Positions 24,691 to 36,600 of a stretch of 64,000 nt of DNA are shown one piece after another. The notes below the pieces were generated by a model. That model made no database searches and had not been told where the DNA came from. It saw nothing but the letters and a program-made list of their open reading frames with translations. The stretch is from assembly GCF_051020985.1 (NCBI RefSeq), contig NC_134999.1:13273660-13337659 (forward strand), given 5' to 3'. A program made the translations under genes and the position numbers. Source of the DNA: Nomia melanderi. Lineage: Eukaryota; Arthropoda; Insecta; Hymenoptera; Halictidae. Each line of letters opens with the position of its first letter. Positions within the stretch are counted from its first letter, which is position 1.

Positions 24691-27115
24691 TAATTTCCGG
24701 TGACGGGATGAGATTTCACTTATGCTAATCGTGATGTACCGTTTACGCATACGTGAATAATATTTAATATTCGGTCCGGGGATTTAAATGTAATTATTCG
24801 TTTCTCTTATTTTCAGAGTGTATAAAGCATCTGTTTGTATTTACACTTCTCTTTTTCTTGATATCGCACGTGTTGTTTATCATTTGAGATCTGTTAGATG
24901 ATACAAGATGAAACGGATTGAGACGGATTGTTGTTTGAAGGATTGAATCATGGAGTTGGGAACAATGAACTATTGCGGCGGAAGATATATTGAATTGGTA
25001 GGATCAAAATCGAATAGAATTGTTAAACGTAATTTGTTGTTGTTATTATTATTTAGGCATACTTGTAGCAGTTTTCTGGTTTGGTTGTTCAACAATTCAT
25101 TGCTAAAAAACAGGAATTTATTCATAGTTACTTGTTTTCATTCGATATGTCGTATATTGTACCACACTATTTATATGTAGATTTTAAAGTAAGCAAAACG
25201 AAAATTATGTAAAGTCTATTATGATCAGAATTTCGAAGCTTTCTCCATCCGGAATCACAGAATATTGACTACTCAGACTTTCGAATATAAACCGTGTCCT
25301 TATCCACAAATTACCTTAACTTTTTACTAGTATTACTATTTTCACCGGAAGATCGATACTTTAATATTTTTTAATTATATGGTTGAATAATTAAAATGTT
25401 TGATTAATTACCGTCGATCTTGAATATGTAAAGATTACATATTTATTTATGATTACTGGATTATTATCACTTTTGTGATAAAGCAGATACGTTTTGAAAT
25501 ATTATAATAAAATATTTTAATTTTTGAACTATTAATACTGAAAGTACTTATGCAAGTAATATTGCCGTATCATTTTCCTTTCATTTGTACCTATCGATAA
25601 CTATACCTCGAAGACTACAGTTGTTAGTTTACACTGTTACCGTTAATAATCATAAAAAATCAATGTGATAATTACTTTCTACAGAAATCACGAAAATAAC
25701 TGTTATCATTCGAATTCAATAAAAAATCAACGCCATCTACTTCAAATGTTTGAATTCAGAAGTAAATACTTCAATTCCAAGTGAATTTAATATAATCTTT
25801 ATAAATAACAATTCGGAAACAGATTTTCGTGATTTGAAACAAATGGACCAAAAAAGAAAGCCATTTATTCTTTCACTTCCGTTTCTGCAAAGAGAAAACA
25901 ACAGTTCTCCGAATTTTAAAATTCATTTCGTATATCATTCAAGATGGTTATGAAACATTTATAATATTATTCAAGATACTATGATTCGCAAAATCATTCC
26001 TCTCACAATTGGATCGAATGTGGCAGAAACAACGTTCAGTATTCGAATTGTCAAAAAATTAACGACTGACAGTAAAAAATTGCCGATCAAAGGTAAGAGA
26101 AAGTTGTGATAATAATGGTCTACTGTCTGTACACGCGATCGTTAAATAATGTTAACTGTTACAAGTTCATTCGCCAAATTGCACGTTGGTGATATTCAGA
26201 GAGAGGTAGGCGTGATCGTAGAAAGTGTTGAGCAAGACGTTGATGTTCATTCAAAATCGAAACAGGATGTCCATGGCTTAATTGTTACCATTCTGAAAGT
26301 ATATTGTCTCAAAAGGAAGGTTCAGGACTTAGCGTTGAAAATAATGATTAATACGAATAAATTAGAAAATAAATAAAAGAGTGATAAATATCAATAAATT
26401 ACTTAACTATATAATAACTAATTAAAATTAATGAAGAAAAGTTCCAGTATTATTTATAACTATAATTAATAATGTTTCTACATTGTTTTTAACTCTTACA
26501 AAATAGAGTTTATATTAAAAGTCCTATAAAATGAGTAATTTAAAAGAAATAATTTAGTTAATCCTTACCCTTAAAAAATACCTCTATCTAACTTTCTGAA
26601 GGAATTTTCAGAGATCTAAATATAAGTTCAGTCTCATAAGAATATAAGTTTCTTGATTGGATTTGGTACCAAAAATAAAAAAAAACTTTTCTTAAAAAGT
26701 ACGACCACTTTATTTTAATTACATTAGTTGATATTTTTGTTACATAAGAAAATTAAAAAATATATCGTTTGTGTATTACACTTTCTCTCTTAGAGTGTTT
26801 TTACGGAAAGATTACTTAATGAATTCCTGATACCTTTCAACGACCTCCAAAAAGTAATCAAGAAACCGAAAGAAAACTAAAAAAGGCTACGAGGATTATG
26901 TGAACAATAAAATTCACGTAATACTGTGATTAAATAATACATTTCTGGCAGTGTGCTAACCGCGCGTTTTTAATTAATACAAAAAAGTGAACTACATAAT
27001 AAAAAATTAACTCCAATAAAGTACTGAATACATAATACCAAACGAATTGGTAATAATAATTTAAGCTATAATATTTAGTGTAACAATATTATACTTATAT
27101 ATTTTATGTCTTATA
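24691..27115. other. intergenic, downstream of maelstrom
   Basis: AT-rich. Two plus-strand frames (25750-25953, 67 codons; 26149-26376, 75 codons) are slightly better than background in composition. The second reads as a mixed, soluble-looking peptide, but I recognise neither and see no supporting splice structure. Confidence 0.4.
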
Positions 27116-27121
27116 TTTATT
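27116..27121 (-). terminator. candidate polyadenylation signal of maelstrom
   Basis: AATAAA on the minus strand about 180 bases beyond the maelstrom stop codon, followed by a T/A-rich stretch. It is the first canonical hexamer I noted after the stop. Confidence 0.4.
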
Positions 27122-27302
27122 CTTTTTTTATAACAAATTATCAAAATATAAACATCTTTCCAAATAACAATGTAAACAAGCCTTTAATATCAATAATATA
27201 AGTTACTTTCTAAAATTATCAATATGTCAATAATTTCAAAATAGCATAAAATATAATTTCATAATTAAGTATGTATATTAACATTATTATTGTAGGAGTT
27301 AT

Positions 27303-28733
27303 TTATGTAGATTTTCCACTGCCTTTTCCAAAAGGAGGAAAATTCTTATTTGTTGCAACTTTTTTATTCATCATAATACCTCGTCCTCCAATTGGAGGAA
27401 AATCAGCCTTATTAAAAATATCATTATTGTTGTCTGATTCGCTCATTGCTCGTGCCATAGTCTTAGGTGGTCGTAGAGGTCGTCCAGGTAAACTTAGATT
27501 ACCAATTGAATTATGTTTACTATGATCAATTATTTCTAATGTTTTACTTTGGTTGCGCCGTCGCTGCTCATCCTTACAAGTTCTTTCAGATACCTTTTGT
27601 CTATGGTCTTCACTTACTCCAGTCATAGAGACAAAGCTACTCTCATCATTTAAAGTTAAGTTACACATATGAAAATCAATAGTGTTATTGGTAACTTCAA
27701 AGTTTGGTCGGATGAGAGGACAATGAATCCCTTCAATCATTGGTATGTGCAAATGTTCACAACAGTAGTCGCATATTGTGAAACACCATTGTTTTACTTT
27801 AGACATACTACAGTACACAGCTGCATCTGTGCTTTTATGAAATTCACACTCAAGACCGCCAACAAAAGCAAAAAGTTCTTTTTTGAACTCATGCTCTGCT
27901 ACTACAAGAGGAATACTGCAGCTGTCTTCATTTTGTGCAGCAGCATTTCGCAGTCCTGCAAATAGAGCTTCCAAAGAATATATTACAAAGTCATCTGTAC
28001 TCTTACGAGAAGCATTACACATTCTATTCAACAAAGATTCAACTGCAGGAGCCATATCTTTAATAGTAAATAATGGTGGATACTTGTCTCCAGTCATATT
28101 TGATCTTAATAATTTTACAAAATTGTCATACATATACGCAAAGTCACTTTGCCCATCTGGATGCTCTATTGTAATTTTGTGTGTTTCGTGACTAATTTTT
28201 AATGCATCTCCTTTCCACCCCAATGGTATTTTAATATTGATTATCTCATGGTACATGTTCTCAACACCATGGCCTAAACTAAATTCTCCTACAGCAAATT
28301 CAGCAGGACCAAAATCAAACTTATTGATTCCTATTTCTTTTCTATAAAACCAATTTACATGTATCAATATAAATTTTAACTTCTCCAAACTATTGTGTTG
28401 AGTGCCCATGGAGATTACAGAATCTATATACTGTAACATATTTTCTTGGAATTCTTGTTCATTCTTTTCAGCAAGAAGGATTTCATCTATATTTTCTCCT
28501 AATGTTGTTTTTTTAGACAATGATCCTTGAGCTTGAATTTTGCTATCCTTTGCTTTCGACTTATAATATGCTTTTTGCTCATGTGACAGACTTGCCCAAT
28601 CTTCATTTAATTGGGGATCCCTTTGTACGTCCTTCAAACCATGAGGAAATTTTTTTCCACGTTTTTCTTGTTCTAATTTCCAGTCAACCATAAAGCAGAA
28701 GAATGCATTCATTCCTTTATTGTTCTTCGGCAT
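27303..28733 (-). CDS. mael: Maelstrom homologue (piRNA pathway HMG-box protein)
   Basis: The 476-residue protein has an N-terminal HMG box at residues about 1-68 (start MPKNNKGMNAFFCFMVDWK, then a DWASLSHEQKAYYKSKAK helix). A MAEL domain follows at about 130-350 and includes a Cys/His-rich segment (VGGLECEFHK, VKQWCFTICDYCCEHLHIP, EGIHCP) fitting the family's zinc-binding Glu-Cys-His-Cys set. The low-complexity C-terminal tail has FPPIGGRG and NFPPFGKGSG motifs. In animals Maelstrom works in piRNA-guided transposon silencing in germ cells, in nuage and nucleus. The start is favoured by an A-rich Kozak context (AAAAATGCC) and because the HMG box begins there. The CDS has no introns. On the minus strand, GAG|GTTTGT near 28970 and AAACAG|GCACAG near 28817 could bound a 5'-UTR intron. 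Confidence 0.92.
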   Translation of the reverse strand: MPKNNKGMNAFFCFMVDWKLEQEKRGKKFPHGLKDVQRDPQLNEDWASLSHEQKAYYKSKAKDSKIQAQGSLSKKTTLGENIDEILLAEKNEQEFQENMLQYIDSVISMGTQHNSLEKLKFILIHVNWFYRKEIGINKFDFGPAEFAVGEFSLGHGVENMYHEIINIKIPLGWKGDALKISHETHKITIEHPDGQSDFAYMYDNFVKLLRSNMTGDKYPPLFTIKDMAPAVESLLNRMCNASRKSTDDFVIYSLEALFAGLRNAAAQNEDSCSIPLVVAEHEFKKELFAFVGGLECEFHKSTDAAVYCSMSKVKQWCFTICDYCCEHLHIPMIEGIHCPLIRPNFEVTNNTIDFHMCNLTLNDESSFVSMTGVSEDHRQKVSERTCKDEQRRRNQSKTLEIIDHSKHNSIGNLSLPGRPLRPPKTMARAMSESDNNNDIFNKADFPPIGGRGIMMNKKVATNKNFPPFGKGSGKST

Positions 28734-29740
28734 TTTTTTTTATTGAAATCTTTCCTTAGTGATGTTACCAACTATTAAACATCCCAGTCCAGTGAGATAC
28801 AAACAGCTGTGCCTGTTTAATATAATAACTTATATATACAAATATTATTTATTAAAAGGTGTAATGGAAATTAAATTATTTATTATTGAATTAATTATGG
28901 AATTATAATTTTCTTTATTCAAAATAATAAATAATAATATAAATTTATTAAAAATTAGATACAAACCTCCAGAATTTACTTCTGTATAAGCTTTTGTTTG
29001 AAATATAGATACTCAGCACATTGTTGATACGTGTAACCTGCTAGTATGAATAAACGTAATACAATAATTAAACAATAAGCAATTGAGGTTTTTTAGATAA
29101 TACAAAAATACTAGTAATTGAGTTCTATTTTTACTGATCCTTGATTTTCAACAATGTATACTTTTATTACCGGTTAAAAATTTCTTTCACTAAGGTAAAC
29201 CGTCAACACAACGTAAATGAGAGAGGTCAGGACGAACACAACTGGATACAACAGTGGTACATATACCGGCGTATCAGTCACATTTAACCCAGGCACACTG
29301 CTATTGGTGAATTTGCATCGTTGATGTAAACAAAATTAAGATTACTATCTTATTATTCTCGACTTTCATTTCAGTTTAGTTTTGAAAATAATCTAATAAA
29401 ATATCATGCCATGTCTTACATATTAATCAATTTAAACAAAAATTAATAATATTTACATGCCATCGTTGAAAACCGTAAAGTAAAAGATATAAAACAATAC
29501 CACTTGAGTCATTTAATAGTCCTCGGATATATCAAATTAAGTCTTATGCTTACTTAACGTTTCATTTAATGTGTAACTTCAATGTTTCAAAATAGTGAGT
29601 ACGCAGCAGTAGGTAAGTATGCACCGTAATCAATACACAATGACTTATAGTTAATAATGTGACTGTAGGTACAGTAATCACGTGACATAATCCTCTAGAG
29701 GATTTGAAATTTGAATCAGAATTTGTGAATTGAACATATA
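28734..29740. promoter_or_regulatory. maelstrom upstream region
   Basis: This is the 1-kb gap between the maelstrom start codon and the Tc1-like element. It is AT-rich apart from 29190-29330, which is more GC-rich and probably holds the promoter. A possible 5'-UTR intron spans about 28818-28970 on the minus strand. No clear TATA-Inr pair was found. Confidence 0.35.
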
Positions 29741-29963
29741 CAGTGAGTCACAGCCAAAATCATACATCACATATACGAATACGTTTCATCTCGTGAAAAA
29801 GTTCAGGAAAGATATGGGGGAAAAAATATCATGAATCTATATTGTAAATGTATCTATATTTATTATATAGTAGTATCAAAGGGAACAAAGTTGTCTAAAT
29901 ATAAAAAAAAACTAAGTTACTATGATTCAGTCTGGAAGACGTCTCACAGCTAAAATCGTACAG
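29741..29963. repeat. left terminal inverted repeat with two DR sites
   Basis: The outer site is at about 29750-29771 and the inner at 29945-29963. The sequence between them mirrors the right repeat with few mismatches (for example AGGGAACAAAGTTGTCTAAA against TTTAGACAACTTTGTTCCTT). Confidence 0.85.
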
Positions 29964-30086
29964 TATATATATTTTGTAATATTCCCCAAGGGGAATCCCT
30001 GAAAACAAATGAAAATTATGGAACAAATGAAAGATTACATTGTTTGGCGTATTCGCAGTTGTCATTTAGCGTCGTAAGGTTCGTAG

Positions 30087-31130
30087 TTGAAAAAAAAGAG
30101 AAAGATAGTAATAATGAAGCAAGCAACGATAGAAGAGCGACAAATAGTTATAAGAAATTTTCAAAGTGGAAAAAGCTATCGTGAAATTGCGAAGATTATT
30201 GGTAGAAGTGCCAGTACTGTTCAGTATATTGTAAAACGGTACCAAAACGAAAATAGAATAAGTAATGCGTCAAAAAAAGCTCCAAAGAAAAAGTTCAACG
30301 CGTATGACGAAAGATGGATAGTACGAAAAATTAAAGAGAATCCGAAGATCAGTGCACCTAAACTTACTAATGAAGTAGAAACATATTTAGGGAAAAGTGT
30401 AAATCCAGAAACAATAAGAAGAGTACTCAGAAAACATCATTTTCACAGTCGTACAGCTCGGAATAAGCCTCTTATAAACGAGAAGAATAGAAGAAAGAGA
30501 CTAGATTTCGCAAGAGAATATATATACAAAGATTTTGATTTTTGGAAAGAAACTATATTTACGGACGAAAGTAAATTTAACATATTTCATTCAGATGGAA
30601 AAATTACGGTGTGGCGTCGACCAAATGAGGAGTTTAAAATACAAAATTTAAACAGTACCGTGAAACATGGAGGGCAATCAGTAATGGTCTGGGGCTGCAT
30701 GTCCGCTGCCGGAGTGGGTAACTTAGCATTTATCGAAGGTAACATGAATAAATATGATTACATAAATATTTTGAAAAACAATTTGAGGGACAGTGCCGAA
30801 AAATTAGGGATTTTGAATTCATTTAAGTTTTATAGCGACAATGATCCCAAAAACACATCGCATGTAGCCAAAATGTGGGTACTGTATAATTGCCCTAAAG
30901 TACTAAACGCACCTCCACAATCACCTGATTTGAACGTGATAGAGCACGTCTGGAATGAATTAGAGATTAGAATCCGGAAACATACTATTAAAAATAAAAA
31001 TGATTTAAAAAGGGTATTAATGGAGGAATGGAGAAAAATTGAACCCAGTTTTACTGAAAAATTGGTAAAATCTATGCCAAACAGATTGCGTGCGGTAGAA
31101 TGTAGTCGTGGGCACCCAACAAAATATTAA
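30087..31130 (+). CDS. Tc1-like DD34E transposase, intact
   Basis: The 347-codon frame is uninterrupted; the start may be the Met at codon 10 (MKQATIEERQ), which lies nearer the first DNA-binding helix. Residues about 10-120 form a paired-like bipartite helix-turn-helix (REIAKIIGRSASTVQYIVKR, then KISAPKLTNEV and VNPETIRRVLRK). The DDE catalytic domain follows: first Asp in FTDESKFN, second in YSDNDPKNTSH, and Glu in SPDLNVIEHVWNELE exactly 34 residues after the second Asp. GGQSVMVWGCMSAAG and APPQSPDLN are standard family motifs. The enzyme cuts and pastes the element at TA sites. With all catalytic residues and both ends present it may be active or only recently silenced. Confidence 0.93.
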   Translation: MKKKRKIVIMKQATIEERQIVIRNFQSGKSYREIAKIIGRSASTVQYIVKRYQNENRISNASKKAPKKKFNAYDERWIVRKIKENPKISAPKLTNEVETYLGKSVNPETIRRVLRKHHFHSRTARNKPLINEKNRRKRLDFAREYIYKDFDFWKETIFTDESKFNIFHSDGKITVWRRPNEEFKIQNLNSTVKHGGQSVMVWGCMSAAGVGNLAFIEGNMNKYDYINILKNNLRDSAEKLGILNSFKFYSDNDPKNTSHVAKMWVLYNCPKVLNAPPQSPDLNVIEHVWNELEIRIRKHTIKNKNDLKRVLMEEWRKIEPSFTEKLVKSMPNRLRAVECSRGHPTKY

Positions 31131-31170
31131 TTTTTAATTTAAACAAATTGTTGGTCACTTTTCTACAAAT

Positions 31171-31390
31171 GTACGATTTTAGCTATGAGACGTTTTCCAG
31201 GCTGAATTATAGTAACTTTGTTTTTTTTATATTTAGACAACTTTGTTCCTTTTGATACTACTACATAATAAATATAGATACATTTACAATATAGATTCAT
31301 GATATTTTTTCCCCCATATCCTTCCTGAACTTTTTCACGAGACGAAACGTATTCGTATATGTGATGTACGATTTTGGCTGTGACTCACTG
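31171..31390. repeat. right terminal inverted repeat with two DR sites
   Basis: The inner site (TGTACGATTTTAGCTATGAG) starts at about 31170 and the outer site (TGATGTACGATTTTGGCTGT) lies at about 31361-31380. This mirrors the left repeat. Confidence 0.85.
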
Positions 31391-31392
31391 TA

Positions 31393-33462
31393 TATCATTG
31401 TAGTATATTATCTATCAGAAAATACTTCTCCTTCGGAATTAATTAAATGAAATAGTCTAAAAGCTTCAAATAAGTATGAATGTAGTTAATTTTTTGATAG
31501 TCTAGGCCAATATATTTATACATATTAAATTGAATTTATCAAATCAGGCGAAATTTCTCATCCTTGACACTATCCAATTTACGTCACGATTGGGTCTTTT
31601 TTCTGCATATTCCTGTCAATCAAGTAAATAATTATTTAGGATATAAAATTAATAAAAATAATAATTATTCATACAGTGCTTCGTTTCTAGGATAATCGGA
31701 TTTAAACATTTTTATTTAATAAAAATCGTTTACCGTGTAGGACAGTTCATTGAATGGATTACAAAAAGAATAGTGTTATAATCAATAAAATCTATGTTCT
31801 TGTAAATTTTACTTTTTATTTCATTAAGAAGTATATATCTAGGGGAAAAGGATTAATAATATTTGAAGAATGGTAGAATAACGTTAACATTTTTATATTT
31901 GCTGTTCGACATTTTCTTTATTTTCTAAGTGCACAATACGATTGAACCCCTTTTTAATCAAATTCGATGAAAAAGAGACCGTACTGAACGCCATAAGTAC
32001 AATTAATTTTGATCATGTACAAAACGTTCATCTGTATTTTACCTCTTCTTAAAATCTAATCAGTCATACTTCATATTCTAACAATAGATCACTCGTAATC
32101 ATGTGAGACAACCTAAACGCCGAGTAGAATTTAACTAAAACTATATTTCGAGCCAGAACGAACAAAAAAATGAGTTTTTCTTCGAGCGAGTTAAATAAAT
32201 AGGAGCCTGTCGTCAAAAACAATAACATCTATGCACATTGTTTGCTTTTTTAACAATCGATATTTAACAACTCTGGTGTACCAGCTATAATGAAGAATTG
32301 CATGTTTCAAATTGTTACTAAAACTAGCGAAACATAAAACATATATTTATAATGATTAAGGATTAATGTAGTATATATTACAAAACATGAAAACAGTGCA
32401 ATATAAATTACTTCAATATAGATGCTTTGTTACGGCATCAAATTACGATCATAACTTTTCCGTTACTATTTTTATGAACTTCTTACGATGTCTCTACGTC
32501 GTTCACTGAGAATAAATTTCTTTTTACAGTAATACAAAAATATTTTACTCATATGTATTGCTTCTTTTCAAAATTGCAAAAATAATCTTGTAACTCCGTA
32601 GAACTTTTGCTCTCCGCGTAATGTGTTTCTTCATTCGACATATCGTTACGAGATATTACAATACCGATTATTTTTCTAGAAGTTATTGCTTGTTAGGCGC
32701 TTCTCTCCTTTAGATTTAATCCCTCGGACTCACTCAAGTAATTTTGCTTGCATTCTACTTTCATGCCTTCGTGTGTTGTTTTAAATCGTTCAATTAAATC
32801 AGCCTGATTCATTTCATAAAATTGAATAATTGAGTTTCAAGTATATTCTATTCAACCATCGATGTTATGTTTTATTTCTTCTTTGCAATTTAACGCATTA
32901 AGAAGTATTTTTAATAGTATTACGATCAATAATAAATTATAAGGTAATTGAAACGTACTTGTTAAAATAAGTTCGCTTATTTCCTCTCGTAAAAGGAAAG
33001 AAATAAAAAAAAATCAAATATTCTTTTCCATTTGTTACAACGAAGAATGAAGCAAGAAATGAACCAACAAACAAATCCTTTCAAGCAACGTGATCTGATA
33101 GAAGGCTCGTCTACGATACGAACTAAGCGTATGAAATTCAAAGATAGCTACATCTACAATCTCCAATTTCTGTCTTGTCTCACTCTGTTTCTACGCTACT
33201 CTAAAATAAAACCCTCTGAATATAATAGTCTTTCTGGAGCTCTTTTTAATACCTGCATTTATTCTTCCTTTCTGCAAACTCCTGTGCGCAGCACGCGCAG
33301 TCCCGTCGCGTGTTCATTTAATCGACTAGTCACTTTGTGGATGCACCTTATCGTTTTCTTTCTTGACTGCTTTTGGTGCATGCCGTTTTTCATTGAATTC
33401 CCCTTCATCGTGCCCGTTCGTCATGCGCGCTGGTACACGTGGCTTTAACAAATACCTCTTTT
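31393..33462. other. intergenic between the transposon and the peroxidase 3' end
   Basis: AT-rich, with no gene or paired repeat. A plus frame at 33032-33448 is antisense to the presumed peroxidase 3' flank and has no domain. Confidence 0.45.
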
Positions 33463-33468
33463 TTTATT
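33463..33468 (-). terminator. candidate polyadenylation signal of the peroxidase gene
   Basis: AATAAA on the minus strand about 150 bases past the stop codon at 33618-33620. The resulting 3' UTR would be short, which is plausible for an insect gene. Confidence 0.4.
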
Positions 33469-33617
33469 TACTTCTGATTACATGACGACGTTGAGACCCA
33501 ATCGTCAACATTCTTCAACTATCGGTATCCGATCGTCAGACCGCAGTCTCCATCACGCCCGTTGTGCAGCTCGGGTAAATCGATGCGGCAATGTGACCAG
33601 CCAATTAAGGGGGGAGT

Positions 33618-36600
33618 TCAACGATACGCTTTAGCTCTTTCTGCCCAGGCAAAAAGATCTACACTCGGGATGGCTTCAAAGTCTGTGCAAGATCTCAGCT
33701 CATTCCTACAAGATATAATGATTGATTTGTTTATGAAAATCTGTGTAACTTCCAAATATATAAATAAGTTTAGATATTAATATTTACTGAATTCAGAAAA
33801 GTACTTTATGAAATTACTAAAAATAAGAGACTAAAATATTGAATTAAGAAATAATTAAACTTACCCTGGTTGCGGTTTCATGAAAACATTCGATTGCATG
33901 AGTGTGATGTTGTTACCATTATCACAAAATACTCTTGCTAATGTCACGTTACGTATTTCTGCCAGTTGTTCTGCAACAAATATTAATAGGTATTAACATC
34001 AAAACAAATTACTCGGTTATACGTGACACATTCTGTTATAACCAAGAAATGTAAAAACTTGTATGCGTAGTAAATTAAATAAGAACTATTAACTGTTGAT
34101 ATTACTTACCGAGAGTGAAAGGATATGGTTGATGTGCAGAATCATAAAAGTATCTGTCGGTGCGACGAGTTCTTGAAAACTGTTCAAAGATCAAGCAGCT
34201 GAATGTAGGGCCTAACAAGCCATCTGATGTTACTGGTCTTTCAAGCATGCCACCAACAATGAGATCAACGTCGTCAGGGCTTGCATAAATTGTGCGCAAT
34301 TTCTTGAGCATCTATTTGTAAAAATACAATATGTTATAGTATATGTCATATTTTTCATTATATACGTAATATTCAATTACCAAAAATACTATCAAAATTA
34401 TAAAGAAAGATATTTACATAATATCTAAAAGTCTGTATATTTAAAATATGTACCTCCATCGGAATATGATCTAAGAAGTCATCAAAATTCTTTGCAGATG
34501 GAAGTCCACAGTATTTACGATACTGGTTGTAGCCAGGTAAGGCATGGTCGCGACCACGCTGTATGTCCAAACTGACAGCGTCTAAACCTAGGCTATTTTG
34601 ATTTTCAGCGTAGAATTTGCTTGTTACCTGTAAATATACGTATAATTATTTCATCACGTTAAAAATTTGTTACTTGATTACATGTTGCTTGCTATATACT
34701 TACGTCCGAAATGATGTTCATGTCCATTTTCTGACTAGTCTGAGTGACCATACCTCGGAGGAGACCGTCAAACACTTCATCCGACTCGATTATACTAGGC
34801 TTGTAAAAGTACTCCACTAATGAAAGCGTGTGATTGACGCGACGCGTGTTATCTGTCAAGCTAGAAAACAAAAATAAGGGTGTCAGATGATCGACTCTAG
34901 GTGAAGTAATTATATGTCCTCGAACAATAATATATATCATACTTATTGAAATAAAATAAGTAACGTCACACACCTCAGAGTTCCTTGCATCAAGGAAGTC
35001 AAAAATCGTAGAGCTGCCGTTGCAACTTCGTTACTGACCGCTGGATCATCTTCAGAATTGTAGACACGACTGTAACTATTTCCAAGCGAAATCCCAACAG
35101 CTCGAGTGTACTTCCTGCCCAGTAAAATGGGCAACCACTCTTTGTACGTGATATGCTGAATTTCAGCAATCACTATTCGCCTGGCTTCTTGAAACAATGT
35201 TTCATCTGACCAATAAGGATTCAATTCCGCAAGTTTTTCAGCAATTCTATTGTGTTCACGGTGCCAAATGGTATGCATCACAGCCAATTGTGGATGCGTG
35301 TTTACGCGATGATCACCTGTAACAATAAATCATTCATAGATATAGTTACAAAAATAATGGATAAGTTTACATATTTTATAAACATTTGAAAAATAAAACA
35401 ATTTTCAACATTGTAATTCTATAATTACTTTCTAAAGGTAGAACTTTTTATTATGAGTGATATAATATATTTAAGAAATTACATTTCGAAAGATATTCAA
35501 TTATTAGCAGAAATATCGAAAAATGTTAAAAGGTATTAAGTATTACCAGAATCGTAACAGCCTTCTCTACACGCAGACCCGACTTCTACGGTGCCAATAG
35601 GTAGAAACTCGTGGTTATTGTCTACATGAACCCGTAAACGACCTCCATCAAACTCGCGTAATTCGCGGGACTTCTTCAACGTAGAACCATAGATCATTGA
35701 ACCATCCAGAAAATGACTGGCTTGGTTCATCTGTAAATGAAAAGTAACAATCAGTTTGTTTAAACGAACATTCCATTGAAAATATTGCAGACATGTTTAA
35801 TTACCTGTTCCACTGGTCCAAATGTGCATTCTGGTTTAAGAACAGGCAACGATCGCACGTAATTTATGCATCGAACGTAATGCTGGCCATAAACGGGATC
35901 TCCATCAGGTACTGTAATTGCAGCACAATCGGGATGAACATGACGTGGAGATAAGCTGCTTCCATCAGATTGACAGCATGAAATTGGCTTTCCCGATGAT
36001 ACTGAAAATCACAATGTAACGAATTAAATTATATTTATTACGTTCGTATTGCCTCGATGTAAATAATTCGTTGTATCAGACAAATATCGACATGAAGTAT
36101 AAAATAAATTTTTTAGTAGAATTTGGAGAAAGATTTCCAATAAAATGTAATCTATAAATAAACTATACCCAACATATATACTCAATAAACTATAAATTAT
36201 TTCAAATATTTTCAAATAAAGGAAAACCCTCTTATCTTAAGAAACAATAAGTAGTTAACCCTTTGTACTCCAAAAGTTTTTCATTAAAAATAGGCAATAT
36301 CATTTGGCGAGATATAAAACGACATTCTTTGAAATTGACTGACGAAGAAATCACATATAAATTAAGGAACATTGTGTAAAGCTTAATATTCAATATTAAA
36401 TTTAATAATTTTGATCTATCAAATCGTATGGTGACTGAGAGGCGCCTCTGGAGTGCAAACAGTTCAAGTACCAGAAATCTAATAACATTTATTATAAAAT
36501 TCACGATCAAGACACTTACCCATTTTACGTACTGGCGTATAAGAAATGTCATTAGCAATGAACTGACTCCATTGCATTACCGTCAACGTTCTACTGACAT

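Larger units (their letters stand above)
29741..31390 (+). mobile_element. complete Tc1/mariner-type transposon (1650 bp)
   Basis: The ends are CAGTGAGTCACAGCCAAAAT on the left and its near-exact inverse (ATTTTGGCTGTGACTCACTG) on the right, flanked by TA at 29739-29740 and 31391-31392, the usual Tc1/mariner target duplication. Inverted repeats extend about 220 bp on each side. Each contains an outer and an inner copy of a transposase-site-like motif (CACAGCCAAAATCATACATC outer, CACAGCTAAAATCGTACA inner), so it belongs to the IR/DR architecture. The internal transposase frame is intact. Confidence 0.93.

Noticed and set aside
26149..26376. 75-codon plus-strand frame of soluble-looking composition
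   Set aside because: Not recognised, and no neighbouring exon or promoter supports it; left within the intergenic description.
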